Of a stretch of DNA of 64,000 nt, positions 19,201 to 30,037 are shown one piece after another (position 1 is the stretch's first letter; every line of letters starts with the position of its first letter). The DNA comes from Ecdyonurus torrentis. Taxonomy: Eukaryota; Arthropoda; Insecta; Ephemeroptera; Heptageniidae. The stretch is taken from contig OX439135.1 in NCBI GenBank assembly GCA_949318235.1, positions 22,713,957-22,777,956 of the forward strand, in the 5' to 3' direction. The position numbers and the translations under genes were made by a program. The notes beneath the pieces were generated by a model that worked only from the letters and a program-made list of their open reading frames with translations, did no database searches and had not been told where the DNA came from.

Positions 19201-20263
19201 ATTTAAAGGAAAAGTCCAGAGAAAAACATAAGCATTTATATCACAAAACACTTGATGGGACTTACATAAATAACTTTAGTATGTCTCAAAACCCAACTGT
19301 AGCTCCGTAGCAGTGATCAAAGATTATGATTTATGCAACCAGCACAACATTTTCATGCTAATTTTTCCATGTTTCTGACGTCATAAACATGAATAATTGC
19401 ACAAATTGCATACTTTACAGTATTTTCTTGCTCTCTCGTGGGGCTACATTAACATTCTGGTAAAAATTGTCAACAGTTTTGAAGATCCCATTTCGTGTTT
19501 ATTATTTAAAAAGCACATTTTTGTTTATGTGGTCTATAGCTTTAAAAAAAATGTAACTCTTACGTAAAATAATATAAATAAAAACCGTATAAGAGTGTAT
19601 CAATAATACAGTATTAATTATAAACAATATGACAGTATGATTTGCATTTTGCATTCACCAACATTTTAATTTATTTATAATAAATAACATGTAATAAAAA
19701 TTATTCAACACAGCATTTTTTTTTCCAGCTACTTGAAGTATACCAAGATCTTCTAAAACCAGAAGTTCAAAACTTCGTACTGACAACGAATATTCAAGCT
19801 AGTGGAATGTTTAAACATATCTTACCTATAGCACATTTAAACTTAAAATCTCTTGATTTAAGTTTTAATATAATCAGAAGTTTGAAATCTGAAAATTTAC
19901 AATATATGGAACATCTTATCAACCTAAATTTGGAGTCAGCAGATATAAAAAATATAGATCCAGGTATTTTACGAAAAAAAAAATACACATTATACACTTC
20001 TCCCAATACTAGTTCGAGCGGATACAGTGTAATTAACAATGTAAAGTCAACTGTGATTGGCTTGTAGGTTTATAACACGATCTCTGATTGGTTTAGCACC
20101 GCGGATACAGCTTTTGGAGGGAACGAACTTATTTTGGCCAGAGTGTATACGATCATTATATAGGATAGAAAAGCCTTTTTTGTGTTTAAAGATAGTTTTT
20201 TTTTTAATTGTAAAAGGACACGGGATTTGAGAAAAACAACTGAATCTGTATCAAAAAACGTTT

Positions 20264-20347
<84 letters not shown>

Positions 20348-22315
20348 CATCTAACCTGCTGAGCACAAGTTTCAATAATTTACATACACTCTGGCCAAAA
20401 CAAGGTCGTTCCCACCAAAAGCTGTATCCGCGGTGCTAAACCAATCAGAGAGCGTGTTATAAACCTACCAGCCAATCACAGTTGACTTTACATGGTTAAT
20501 TACACTGTATCCGCTCGAACTAGTATTGGGAGAAGTGTAGCTATTTAGTGCTCTCTTCCATTGCATTTGTTACACCTTGTGTGAAAATTTTAACATCAGT
20601 TTCGGAGCCTCCAATGTACAGTATACACAGAACTATGCGATAATATATTTCACCATGCATTCAAGTACTCACGCTAAATTTACAATGTTATTCTTATGAG
20701 AAAAACACGCGCTGAATTTAAATGGTAAAATATATTATCACGGTCCTGTGTACAATAAATAAGTATACGGTATGTCGTTAAGTCTAATAATATATAATAA
20801 TAATAATTAATGACTTTAATTGGGCAAAATCTGATTAAAAACCTCTCAATTTAACCCAACTGCTTAACAGTATACAGTCAGATACAAGTTGGAAGTTAAT
20901 TATGATATAATTATGATTATGTTATGTATACATAATCTTTAAAGAAATGCCTATATAAAAGTTATGTTTTTGAATCGTTTCTTATAAAGTTTTTGTATCA
21001 TCGTAATAGTTATTAAAAAAAACTCGTATTCACGTAATAATTTACATTCAATATTACAGTGACTTTCACTGAGACACTGCACTTGGAGGTGCTAATGTTA
21101 TCAGACAACCAACTGCGCTTCATGCCAAACGTCTCCATGCTGCACAATCTGCGAGTGTTGAACTTGAGCAGTCAGGGCGTAGCTCGGTTCTCTCTGTCAC
21201 CTTTACAACAATTGGCATCTTTGACCTACTTTAATGTCTCACATAACAATATCGCAACCATCGACAGGTAACACATTCAAATAATACAGCAAATTACACA
21301 CTATTGGGGAAAAAACAGTCTTGGGTTCGATTATCGTAAATACGATAACGATACTATATCGATATTTGATTATCGAACAATTATAGATTAACAGTTTTAT
21401 TAAAGTTATTGTTATAGTTATAGATTAACAAAAATTGACGATATTATCGTCGCATCTTTTTGCTCAAAAAATATATGAAAAAATACACACAAAAGTAAGA
21501 AAAGTGCGCAGAGAATAAGAAAATTATACCAATTTTTTTAAAAAGTTTTATACAATAAATGAGGCGATTTATCATTATAGTCATAAAGCAAGCAGTATTT
21601 AAAATATTTTATTTCAATTAAAAAGTGCATTATAATTATCGTTATCGAAAAGCTATCGTTATAGTATCGTTATCGTTGGTAACATTTTTAAAAGTAACGA
21701 TATCGTTATAGTGTTACTATACTAGAATATAGTATCGTTATCGTTATAGAAATTTTGGGTAGCGAACCCAAGACTGGGAAAAAAAAAATAAATAGTTGTA
21801 TATATAACAATAGGATAATAAATAACTGTCAATTTTATTTTTTATTTAAAATGCAATATTTATAAACCTTCTGAAGAAGTAGTAATTTATTTCCTAGAGA
21901 CGTAATTTAATAACTTTTTTACTGCCAAAAAAAGAGAATAGTTACTGTAAATTTTGAAATTGTTTTTACAATGTCCACGCATCCAGTCAGCAAATTTTTG
22001 CATGTTATTGTTTAATTATTTAGACGATTAATTTAAAACAATTACTGTCAAATTTTTTTGTATAACAAATTACCGCATCCATATCTTTCCATCTTGAGTA
22101 TATTTCTTATACGATATATTTTGTGAGTTATGGTAACATTGTTTATGTTAGAGCGCAGCGAGCAAACGATATATGCATTATACTATAATACATATAATTA
22201 TATATTATAATATATCTATATTGAAATATGAATGTTTTCTCAAAACTAACTGTGTACAAAAACTGTAAACACAAAAATAAAATCTCTACAATTTTTTATA
22301 CACAGAGAAATGGTG

Positions 22316-22360
<45 letters not shown>

Positions 22361-23879
22361 GTGACAACTTAAAGATTCAAATTAAAGGTTGTATGGCTTT
22401 TTTTATCTCAAAATTAAAAAAAAAAAAACTTCGAAACTTAATGATGCCATTTGAAAGTTAATTACAGAGCTACCTATGATAAAATTTTCAGAACTCTTGA
22501 CCATCAGATAAGAGAGAAAATAATTATTGAAATTAACATTGGCTCTTATGGGACTGAAACTTCTAAAAATCTTAATTTAAAATCTAGCATGGTGACCCGG
22601 CCCCCAATTTTTTTTTTTTACATTTTTGAAGATACCTTATCCTAATGTATCGCACCGTGCAATATTTCAGATTTTTCTTTCTTTACAATTTTTAGTTAAA
22701 TCTCGCAGTACCTGATTTCCTATCTTAAACAAACAAATAAAAATTATTACAAATTGCGTGTTTATCTTAAATACAAACTTAAATGTATATAGTTAAATTT
22801 TAATATGCTATGCTGAAATGTATTTTCTTTTCCAGGAAAACGTTTTCTTCTTGGGAGAAACTAGAAATTCTAGACCTTAGTTACTGCTCTCTACAAGAAA
22901 TTGAAGCAGACACTTTTAGAAATTTAAATTCTCTACGATATTTGAATTTAGAAGGAAATAAGTTAAAAATACTTGATTCAAAATTGTTCTTAATTCAATC
23001 TTCTATCTTAAAAATTAATTTAAAATATAATAAACTAATAGGAAATTTAAAGTTTGAATTATATAAGATTTCATTATTAGATTTATCTAAAAATAAAATA
23101 AAATCTCCAGAATTTATAATTACAAAAGGAAATGTTGAAAAATTAGATTTAAGTTATAATGATTTCTCTAATTGGACGTCAGAAACAACATTTAAATCAA
23201 AGGATTATAATATAAATATAGCTAATTTAAGTTACAATAAAATATACATGTTAAATACTGATACGATAAAATCAATCAATAAATTAAATTTAATTGATTT
23301 AGGTGGTAATCTATTTGACTGCAGAGATTGTTCATTACTAGAATTTCAAAATTGGATAAATTCATCTAAAACTGAAATTTTAAATTTAAATTCAAACCAA
23401 CCTTACGTATGTGATTTACCAATTGAAGAAAAAGGTACATTAGTGGTTAATGCTAAATATAATGAGACTGCATGTATTTTAAAACCATTTAATTATAAAT
23501 TAGCTATTGGATTACCAATAAGTATTATATTTTTATTAATATTATTTATAATATCTTTATTATATATATATCGTTATGAAGTGCAGTATTTAAAACATTT
23601 ATTGAGAGTTCGTAAGAGAAATACTAGAAAATGTGAACGTTCCAATTGTCGTTATGATGTGTTTGTCTCGTATTGTAGTAAAGATAGAGATTGGGTTTTG
23701 AATGTTTTGTTACCACAGTTAGAAAATCCTCAAGATAAGTACATGTTATGTTTACATGAGAGAGATTTTCCTCTAGGTGCTTATATTGTAGATAATATCG
23801 TCAGTCATATTACGGATAGTCGAAGAGTTTTGCTTGTGCTTTCGTCGAGATTCATCGAAAGTGATGTAAGCATAGAACG

Positions 23880-23920
<41 letters not shown>

Positions 23921-25133
23921 CATGACGCTATAATCCCTTTCGGGGTAAGCCAACAACATAGATGGTTTTTAGCCTGACCCATTGCAGTGATAGACCTCCA
24001 CAACTTCCTATCCTGGCATATTTCTCTTGCTTCCATTATATTCATATTTTATCTTGCAGACCATGATGTATTAGGCCTGCCTCTATCTCTCCTTCCATCC
24101 ACTCTACTATGAAATACCTGTTTTGCAATTCTTTTATCACCCATTCTCTCAACATGACCAAACCACCGTAACACACTGCTCTCATACTTCTCAGTCACCG
24201 TAGTCGATAAATAAGACATCTGAATTAATAGTATTTTTATTGCAAAAAAAAAAAAATAATAATAATAAACAGTTACAATAAACTGGCCCATCTTTGAACT
24301 ATTAGTTTAAAGACAAAAAGAGGCAGTATATAAATATATTCCTCTTTTGCACTGTGGTAAACTGCTTTGTAATTTTTATACTTTCACACTTTTTATCAGT
24401 GATTTAACTATAATTGAATTTTTACTTAAGAAAAATAGTTAAAATTAACATGAAACAAGAAATAAAGTTTGTATTGTATGTTCTTTTTGTCACACATTTA
24501 TTTATTATTTATCCAAATTTGAGCCATAATAATTATTATGACGTATTTTTATTTTTATATGATATATATGGTGTGTACTAGCTGGTATGGTAATGGAAAT
24601 AAATCTATAGTCAATCAATTATAGACATGGCAGGAACGTAGAAATAAAAGATTACTTTAGTAAATGTAAAAGCATTTTTTTAAACACAAATACTGCGTCA
24701 TTGAATTCAAAATACACTTTTACATTTATTTGAGCCCACACATACATTTTTTTTTTTTTTTTACTTCATGGTAAAATTTCTAAACATTGATTATGAATTT
24801 ATTGATTTTCAGTGGTGTAAATGGGAAGTCCAGATGGCTCAACATCGCATATTTACCGACAAGGCTGATTTCCTGATCCTGATAGAGCTTGAACGACTTG
24901 ACGTGTCTCAGTTACCTCTTCACTTGCGAGTCTTAATGGAGTCTCGAACTTACCTCGAGTGGCACGCAGACTTCACGACTAGATCTCATTTCTGGCGTAG
25001 ACTGAAAGAAGCTCTAGGACCTCCACTGATGTCATCACAGCAAGAGGAAGTAGAAGTAGAGGAAGACATTGACTTGGGTGTTTCGGAAGATCTTTTAAAT
25101 GCAATAGAAATGTCTAATAATAAAATTAATTAA
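16032..25133 (+). CDS. Toll-like receptor A (LRR - transmembrane - TIR), spliced
   Basis: Exons 16032-16251, 16927-17118, 17251-17405, 18598-18697, 19729-19963, 21060-21267, 22836-23865 and 24813-25133. All phases match, giving 819 residues from the first exon seen; a 5' exon with the start codon is probably missing because exon 1 enters with one base of a split codon. Order: hydrophobic N-terminus and Cys-containing cap, leucine-rich repeats (LNLKSLDLSFNII, LEVLMLSDNQL, LEILDLSYC), an LRR C-terminal cap (FDCRDCS ... VCDLP ... C), one membrane helix (about 23490-23572), a basic linker, and a TIR domain with DVFVSYCSKDRDW (box 1), RDFPLG (box 2) and SHFW (box 3). TLRs sense microbial ligands outside and signal through TIR adaptors inside. 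Transposons fill introns 3-5; intron 1 holds a huge CCCT array. AATAAA at 25190. Confidence 0.93.
16532..16904. repeat. (CCCT)n microsatellite, 373 bp
   Basis: Almost uninterrupted TCCC tetranucleotide array on the sense strand of TLR A intron 1, ending just before the exon 2 acceptor, so it extends the polypyrimidine tract by hundreds of bases. Confidence 0.97.
16927..17118 (+). CDS. TLR A exon 2
   Basis: Acceptor TTATTCTAG, donor CGA|GTAAGT; 64 codons (SYYVEAILYIDIADTE...) in phase 0. The CCCT array ends 22 bases before this exon. Confidence 0.8.
17251..17405 (+). CDS. TLR A exon 3
   Basis: Acceptor TGTATTCCAG, donor GA|GTAAG. Encodes TQHAIRATELFNFNSLLSSQ and continues to DECYAEH; ends with two bases of a codon. 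Confidence 0.8.
17475..18034. repeat. Element rich in GTTAACG palindromes (TLR A intron 3)
   Basis: Dense, degenerate GTTAACGTTA motifs, ending ACAAGACTG, which resembles the ends of the hAT-like elements at 21316-21776 and 35337-35977. The left end is not clear. Confidence 0.45.
18205..18482 (+). repeat. SINE type A, copy 3 (TLR A intron 3)
   Basis: Plus-strand copy: core block GGTTTCTCCAGGCTGTCATG, then GTCCTTACCTGTCGATAAG and tail ATATGGCAAGTAAGTA plus an A run. The tRNA head is missing. Confidence 0.8.
18598..18697 (+). CDS. TLR A exon 4
   Basis: Acceptor TTGTTCGTAG, donor ACT|GTGAGT. Encodes YFPSSCIDEVKVGLFSILP and RKELLDDFDWKNRT; too short to be found by length alone but phases match both neighbours. 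Confidence 0.75.
18765..19180. repeat. Imperfect inverted repeat (TLR A intron 4)
   Basis: Left arm ends (GATAAAATAAAC, GCTAGCAGACGACTTGT, CATGCTTTCTTATG, GAATTATTTCTCGAAG) are repeated in reverse on the right. A related element lies at 40640-41095. Confidence 0.55.
19207..19545 (+). repeat. MITE family 2, copy 4 (TLR A intron 4)
   Basis: TTAA at both ends (TTTAAAGGAAAAGTCC...CTATAGCTTTAA) and interior matching 3380-3729. Confidence 0.7.
19729..19963 (+). CDS. TLR A exon 5: first clear LRRs
   Basis: Acceptor TTTTTTTCCAG, donor CCAG|GTATTT. Encodes LRR units LNLKSLDLSFNIIRSL and LINLNLESADIKNID. Confidence 0.9.
19995..20537. repeat. Foldback element with (AG)n centre (TLR A intron 5)
   Basis: 543 bp, arms CACTTCTCCCAATACTAGTT and inverse AACTAGTATTGGGAGAAGTG, flanked by TA on both sides (19993-19994, 20538-20539), the target of Tc1/mariner-type elements. 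Each arm is about 150-180 bp; the centre holds (AG)n at 20269-20342. Confidence 0.75.
21060..21267 (+). CDS. TLR A exon 6: LRRs
   Basis: Acceptor ATATTACAG, donor ACAG|GTAACA. Three LRR units: LEVLMLSDNQLRFMP, LRVLNLSSQGVARF, LTYFNVSHNNIATID. Its base composition is more GC-rich than the neighbouring LRR exons. Confidence 0.9.
21316..21776. repeat. hAT-like element with internal ATCGTTAT satellites (TLR A intron 6)
   Basis: Ends CAGTCTTGGGTTCG and CGAACCCAAGACTG, flanked by a perfect 8-bp direct repeat GGAAAAAA (21308-21315 and 21777-21784). Interior is made of degenerate TATCGTTATCG motifs and has no transposase frame. Confidence 0.75.
22475..22700 (+). repeat. Diverged MITE family 1 fragment (TLR A intron 6)
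   Basis: Matches the interior of 2759-3108 (ATTATTGAAATTAACATTGG, then TATGGG, then a GTGACCC block). The terminal repeats are gone. Confidence 0.45.
22836..23865 (+). CDS. TLR A exon 7: LRRs, C-cap, membrane helix, first part of TIR
   Basis: Acceptor CTTTTCCAG, donor GAT|GTAAGC. LRRs from LEILDLSYCSLQEIEADTF onward; LRR C-cap FDCRDCSLLEFQNWIN with later Cys in VCDLP and ACILKP; helix IGLPISIIFLLILFIISLL; TIR from YDVFVSYCSKDRDW to VLSSRFIESD, where the intron cuts. Confidence 0.95.
23886..23920. repeat. (CT)n(AT)n microsatellite
   Basis: CT run then short AT run, 20 bases after the TLR A exon 7 donor. Confidence 0.9.
23925..24215 (-). pseudogene. LINE reverse-transcriptase 3' fragment (TLR A intron 7)
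   Basis: The minus-strand frame reads RWFGHVERMGDKRIAKQVFH followed by RVDGRRDRGRP, the familiar C-terminal block of non-LTR retrotransposon ORF2 proteins. It is cut at both ends and interrupted by a stop after about 80 codons, so it is a dead remnant; more degraded LINE sequence continues to about 23925. Confidence 0.75.
24813..25133 (+). CDS. TLR A exon 8: end of TIR and acidic tail
   Basis: Acceptor GATTTTCAG. Starts WCKWEVQMAQHRIFTDKADF, contains box 3 (SHFWRRLKEALGPP), and ends in a Glu/Asp-rich tail with TAA at 25131. Confidence 0.95.
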   Translation, partial: WCKWEVQMAQHRIFTDKADFLILIELERLDVSQLPLHLRVLMESRTYLEWHADFTTRSHFWRRLKEALGPPLMSSQQEEVEVEEDIDLGVSEDLLNAIEMSNNKIN

Positions 25134-25189
25134 ATATTAAAATTCAATTAAATATTTTACTGTCACTAACCTTTTTGCTTATACTATAA

Positions 25190-25195
25190 AATAAA
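25190..25195 (+). terminator. Polyadenylation signal of TLR A
   Basis: AATAAA 57 bases after the TLR A stop codon. Confidence 0.6.
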
Positions 25196-25467
25196 AACTA
25201 AATAATAATAATAAAACAAAAATGTGTTAGGTGTTCACATTTTTTTTGCTTAATAAGCAATGTCAATTGAGTAAGCTTTCTTTTCTTTCTGTACACATGC
25301 TAACTTTGTGTATTATAATAAATTGAATGTAAAAAAGAAAAAATTGTATTAATTCTAGAACCTACCGATAAGACATCATGTCTTCGTAGGACTAATGTCA
25401 CATTTGATAAAAAAAAACAAGAAAAAAAAAAAAAAAAAATTAGGTCCTAGCACACAAGTGAGTGATT

Positions 25468-25774
25468 GAACGAACGAACGAACGAACGAACGAACGAACG
25501 AACGAACGAACGAACGAACGAACGAACGAACGAACGAACGAACGAACGAACGAACGAACGAACGAAAGAACGAACGAACGAACGAACGAACGAACGAACG
25601 AACGAACGAACGAACGAACGAACGAACGAACGAACGAACGAACGAACGAACGAACGAACGAACGAACGAACGAACGAACGAACGAACGAACGAACGAACG
25701 AACGAACGAACGAACGAACGAACGAACGAACGAACGAACGAACGAACGAACGAACGAACGAACGAACGAACGAA
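25468..25774. repeat. (AACG)n microsatellite
   Basis: About 307 bp with a single variant unit near 25566. Open in several frames on both strands only because the unit has no stop; not coding. Confidence 0.97.
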
Positions 25775-25802
25775 AAGAGCAATATAAATTAAGTTGAAGG
25801 GC

Positions 25803-25880
25803 AGAAGCCGGATGGTGCAATGGTTAGACAGCACCCTGACAAGTGACAATCCAATGATCTTGGTTTAACTTCAAAAAGGA
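25803..25880 (+). repeat. tRNA-like SINE head fragment
   Basis: GGTGCAATGGTTAGACAGC resembles a pol III A box and GATCTTGGTTTAACTTC a decayed B box, spaced as in tRNA-derived SINEs. Confidence 0.35.
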
Positions 25881-26608
25881 TGTTTATTAAAATGACTTTT
25901 TATGAACTTCATTAAACTGGGAAAATCAAGTTTTATAAAATAAAGAGATAACTTTTATTAATTATGATAATGGGTGTAAAATCTTTATTAATGATATATA
26001 GTATATACCATGTATATTATAAAATTACAAATAAAATAATTCATACAAACTAATGAAAACTATGCATCAAAAATTGTTAAACTATTAGACAATATCGAAA
26101 ACCCTATTTTTTTAAAAAAAAAATTTAATATATTAATTATTATTAATATAATATGTTAATATATATTTTTTATCTGCAGTTAGAAAATCCAATGTTGTGT
26201 TAAAATTTCAGAAACTAAATCTTATGGAAAATATATATATAAAAACACTTTTTTTTTAACTTAAGTAATTCAGTTTATTATTTACTTATACAATCTGTAT
26301 GCTTATACATAAAAAAGGGAGTAGATGACCGACTGCTATCTCGCCAACTAGATGGTCAAGAATTATAATATTAACACAAAGTAAAGAAGAAATCGTAAAC
26401 TTAATAGTTGAGCTACGTCAAACATGTAAAAATATGATTAAATATTAAAGTTATTCCACTTTAAGGATTACATATAAATGTGGAAATTAAAAATTTAACG
26501 GCAAATTTAGTCAACTTAGAAACTTTTTTAAAATTATAAAAATATTAGTAAAACTCATATTGGAACACTTTTTTTTTTTAAATTTACTCAATTTTATTTG
26601 AAAATCAT

Positions 26609-26665
<57 letters not shown>

Positions 26666-26750
26666 AAGATGAAGAATGTGCAAGAACTATTGTGAAAATA
26701 TATAGTTTCGTCTTTTGATGATTTCCGATCCAAGTCGGTCATCCTCTTCG
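25881..26750. other. AT-rich intergenic DNA
   Basis: No gene recognised; includes a T tract of about 50 bases at 26611-26660. Confidence 0.4.
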
Positions 26751-27148
26751 TTAAAGCCCTTGTCAACTTACTTTTTTATCATTTAGAATACTAGACTGAT
26801 AGTTACCATACCTTAATATCCATGAATTAGAATTGATTTTGTATTTATTTTTGTTAATTTTCCTTTTTACGATTATATCACGTATCTGACGTCACAATGT
26901 ACCGCCGCCAATCACAGTCACCGCTCTGGTCACGTGATAAATTTAAGCCCCTCCCTCAAGTTCTTTACCATTATCACGGCCCCATCGGTGCATTGTGACG
27001 TCAGATACGTGATATAACCGCAAAAAGGAAAAGAAACGAAAATAAATACAAAATCAACGTGGTGGTGTCTAATTCATGGATAATAAGGAATGATAATTAT
27101 CAGTCTAGGAATCTAAATGATAAAAAAGTAAGTTGACAAGGGCTTTAA
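26751..27148. repeat. MITE family 4, copy 2
   Basis: TTAA at both ends (26751-26754, 27145-27148); interior matches 10752-11161 but the central segment is in the opposite orientation (GTACCGCCGCCAATCACAG on the left rather than the right). Confidence 0.8.
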
Positions 27149-27231
27149 GTTTTTATCGATACAATACTAACGCATAGTGACGTCATAGCTGTTAATTCCA
27201 TATAATACTTAAAACATTGCAATAGAAGACT

Positions 27232-27237
27232 TTTATT
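27232..27237 (-). terminator. Polyadenylation signal of the 27.2 kb gene
   Basis: TTTATT on the plus strand (AATAAA on the minus), 20 bases after the stop codon. Confidence 0.55.
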
Positions 27238-27256
27238 AATTTTTTACTTGTTTAAA

Positions 27257-27937
27257 TTAATCATCGCCACTTTTATTTAATTTTAATGTTTTCTTTTCTT
27301 CTTTTAATTTTTTTTCTAATTTTTTATTTTCAGCACTTTCTTTCAATTTTATGTTATTTAACTTTTCTTCAGCTAACTTCTTCTTTTTTACTGCTTCTTT
27401 AGCTTTTTTTTCAGCCCCTTTTTTCATTTTTTCTGCTTCTTTTTTATTTTTTTTAGCTTCTTTTACACGTTTTTCTAAATCTTTTTTTAATTGCTTCTTT
27501 TCTTCTTTTTGTGCCTCTTCTTGCATTTTTTCCCCACTTGTTTTCTTTGCTACCTTTTCTTTTTGTGCGTTTACATTTAATTTTTCAACATAATCATTAT
27601 TATCTTCATAATCGGAAGGATTAGTTGCACTTCCTTCATAAGATGAATCTTCGTAACTATAACTACTAGATTCATATTTCAAACCATGAAAATCTTTTAC
27701 AATATTTTTATTTTTTATGTTTAAATTTATTGAAATATCTTTATCATCTCTTATTTCTCTTATATAATTTTGATTTTCAATATCATCTAATTTTTCATCA
27801 AATAATTTATTTCTAATAAATTTATTATTTTTGTCTTCTTCTAAAGAAAATTCTAGATCATTATTTAAAGATTTTGATATATGTATAATTTGGTATAGTA
27901 TTAAAATTATTGTAAAAAGTTTTTCTTGAACTTTCAT
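27257..27937 (-). CDS. Secreted Lys/Glu-rich coiled-coil protein 1
   Basis: 226 residues; family not recognised. Signal peptide at 1-23 (LFTIILILYQIIHISKS). Then an acidic/basic stretch, the motif DISINLNIKNKNIV at 67-80, a Tyr/Ser/acidic patch (YESSSYSYEDSSYEGS, 88-103), and from about 124 an almost uninterrupted Lys/Glu/Ala helix with heptad-like spacing, ending SGDD. The motif and Ser patch align with the proteins at 30796 and 39656 (NLNINIKNRN and YESSSSEEE). The ATG at 27937 sits three bases after a TTTTAG acceptor, so a 5' untranslated intron is likely, as in its relatives. Secretion is predicted; a matrix or mineral-binding role is inference from charge only. Confidence 0.8.
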   Translation of the reverse strand: MKVQEKLFTIILILYQIIHISKSLNNDLEFSLEEDKNNKFIRNKLFDEKLDDIENQNYIREIRDDKDISINLNIKNKNIVKDFHGLKYESSSYSYEDSSYEGSATNPSDYEDNNDYVEKLNVNAQKEKVAKKTSGEKMQEEAQKEEKKQLKKDLEKRVKEAKKNKKEAEKMKKGAEKKAKEAVKKKKLAEEKLNNIKLKESAENKKLEKKLKEEKKTLKLNKSGDD

Positions 27938-28137
27938 ACCTAAAACGAAAGCAATACCTGTAAAACAAATGTGTAAATAAGTAAATAGCTGTTATAGACA
28001 ACTCTGAATTTTATTATTTAAAATAAATATGCATGGTTTAATTATTTTACTCTATTAAAAAAATTGTAAGGTTGTATGTAATTTGAAATTTTATAACTTT
28101 ATAATAATTTAACACAAAAGGGGGAAATGAAAGAAAA

Positions 28138-28330
28138 GGTATAAAGACCGTATACAGACAGAAGGCCCGTGGACAAAAGGCCCTACGATGACCCTACCTG
28201 TGCGCCGCTCGCCGATATGCTTTACCTGTACGCACAGCCAGGGCCTTTTATCGGAGGGCCTTTTGTCAGCGGACTTTCTGACAAACATTCCCACTGTCCT
28301 GCGCCTCCGTGACACTTTGCATAAAGGGCG
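28138..28330. repeat. Small GC-rich inverted repeat
   Basis: Contains ACAAAAGGCCC-type motifs at 28168-28186 and their inverse GGGCCTTTTATC / GGGCCTTTTGTC at 28242-28268. The minus-strand frame through it is not protein-like. Confidence 0.4.
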
Positions 28331-28774
28331 TCTCAAATAGTAAGACATTTTCCTAATTTTGAAAACAATTTTTGTAAGTGTGAGTACACTTTTCTATTAA
28401 TGTGGGAAGGCTCTCGTAAATGTAGCAAGGCTTTGAGAAAATATTTCTATGTAGTGCAATAGATTTTTTTTTTTTTTTTTAATAATCTATAGTCTGCATG
28501 ATAAAACGCGAGAATGCGCTTCAAAGCCATACTGGAGGAATGAATATAATTGATCAGCATTGGACAAACGTCGTTTTGGGCTATTTTCTTATGAAAATAC
28601 TTTCCTGTGAGAACACTTATAGGTCCATCTCATCTCCAGTGTGACCCGATCTCACGCTTTAATACCGCTTTGTTGAGAAGTTCATAATAAGTTAAGTAAT
28701 TATTAAAAAGGTTTTTGAAGCCTGTACTAGTGAAAGGATTATGACTGTTATAGCTCGATATATAGGAACATTAG

Positions 28775-29108
28775 TTAAGGGAGTATGGTACCGACCTTAT
28801 ATCTCAAAAACTAGGACGTGTTTTGGGTCTAAATCTGGTGTCATTGTGTAACTAAGGGTCTCACCAAGCCGTGATAAAAATTTCAATATGTTTGAACGTA
28901 CCGAAAAAAAGAAGAAAAAAAAATTAACATTGAGCCTTATGGGCTTAAAATTTTAAAAAGTCATATAAATTTAATTTGCACAGTGACCCCTTAAAATTTT
29001 TAAATATTTGAAATTGTCTTAAGCTAAAGTATCATTGTGCAAAATTTCAGATTTTTTGACGATAAAATTTTGAGTCTAATGGCTTACGTCGGTACCCTAC
29101 TCCGTTAA
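28775..29108. repeat. MITE family 1, copy 2
   Basis: TTAAGGGAGTATGGTACCGA to TCGGTACCCTACTCCGTTAA, TTAA on both ends, interior as in 2759-3108. Confidence 0.8.
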
Positions 29109-29546
29109 ATTAGTTTAGTATAACTTGGAAGTAAAAAATTATTAATAAAATTGAAATGTAAACAAAACCAAACTTACCATGTTCTCAAGTAAATATAGAT
29201 ATTATATAAACTCAAGAGAATAAAATTTAAAAAATTAAAATTTATTAAATCATGCAATATTATGATAGTATAATTTTTAAGTATCACGTTATTACGATAA
29301 TAAATTACTTAAGAATGTAGCAAAGATAAGATTTTTGCTATTTTAAAATATTTGTATGCATAGATAAAATAATTATGACGTAATTTATACTGTATTGAAC
29401 AAGTCCTAAATTGTAGACCACAAATTTTGGTATTTTGAAATAAAATTTAGGGTTCCATTATCGTATTTACAATAACGATATTACTAGATGTTTACGAACA
29501 ATATTTGGTTATCGATTTGTTATGTATGAACCAATTTATAAAAGTT

Positions 29547-29679
29547 CGTCACCTCAGAATAAGAATGTTGTATCTGCCAAAAAAATTGATGCAATTCTGA
29601 GCCTTATGTTGATATAAAATAAGGCTCAGAATTGCATCAAATTTTTTTGCAGATACGACATTCTTATTCTGAGGTGACG
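29547..29679. repeat. Near-perfect hairpin, about 60-bp arms
   Basis: CGTCACCTCAGAATAAGAAT pairs with ATTCTTATTCTGAGGTGACG; pairing continues through GCAATTCTGAGCCTTAT to a short loop near 29610. It lies within a diverged ATCGTTAT-type repeat (about 29448-29765). Confidence 0.75.
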
Positions 29680-29885
29680 CAGTTATCATTATAGTTATAG
29701 ATTAACAAAAGTTGATGATATTATCGTCACATCGATAACGATACTTTTTGATCAAAAACTAAAACAAAATACACACAAAAGTAAAAAAAAAAAAAGTACA
29801 CAAAAAATAAGAAGAAATACGAAAATAAATAAATACATGTAAATGAAGGTATAGTACGTGCACTCCTTAGTCAGTCCTCCCGTAT

Positions 29886-29993
29886 TGTACACTCCCCCGA
29901 GATAAATCTGATTGCAGCACTCATGTCTCCAAATGTTAAATATATGAGGAGACTTTAACGCGACCGGTCAGATTTATCTCGGGGGAGTGTACA
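29886..29993. repeat. Short palindromic MITE with 26-bp arms
   Basis: TGTACACTCCCCCGAGATAA and inverse TTATCTCGGGGGAGTGTACA bound a 108-bp unit. Confidence 0.7.
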
Positions 29994-30037
29994 TGCAGTA
30001 TAGACGATACAAAATGATGGACTGCTTATGTTTACTT

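Noticed and set aside
24768..24812. Start of TLR A last exon at the ATG at 24768
   Set aside because: The TTTTCAG acceptor at 24812 joins in phase to exon 7, and TLR B has the same junction; residues before it have no counterpart.
25376..25849. FVRS / NERT repeat frames at 25.4-25.8 kb and 46.8-47.5 kb, HSFI frame at 62.0-62.4 kb, PSLP / GRE frames at 16.5-17.0 kb
   Set aside because: Pure translations of tetranucleotide microsatellites, open on both strands and in several frames.
28109..28348. 79-residue Arg-rich minus-strand frame
   Set aside because: Coincides with a GC-rich inverted repeat and has no splice or signal features.
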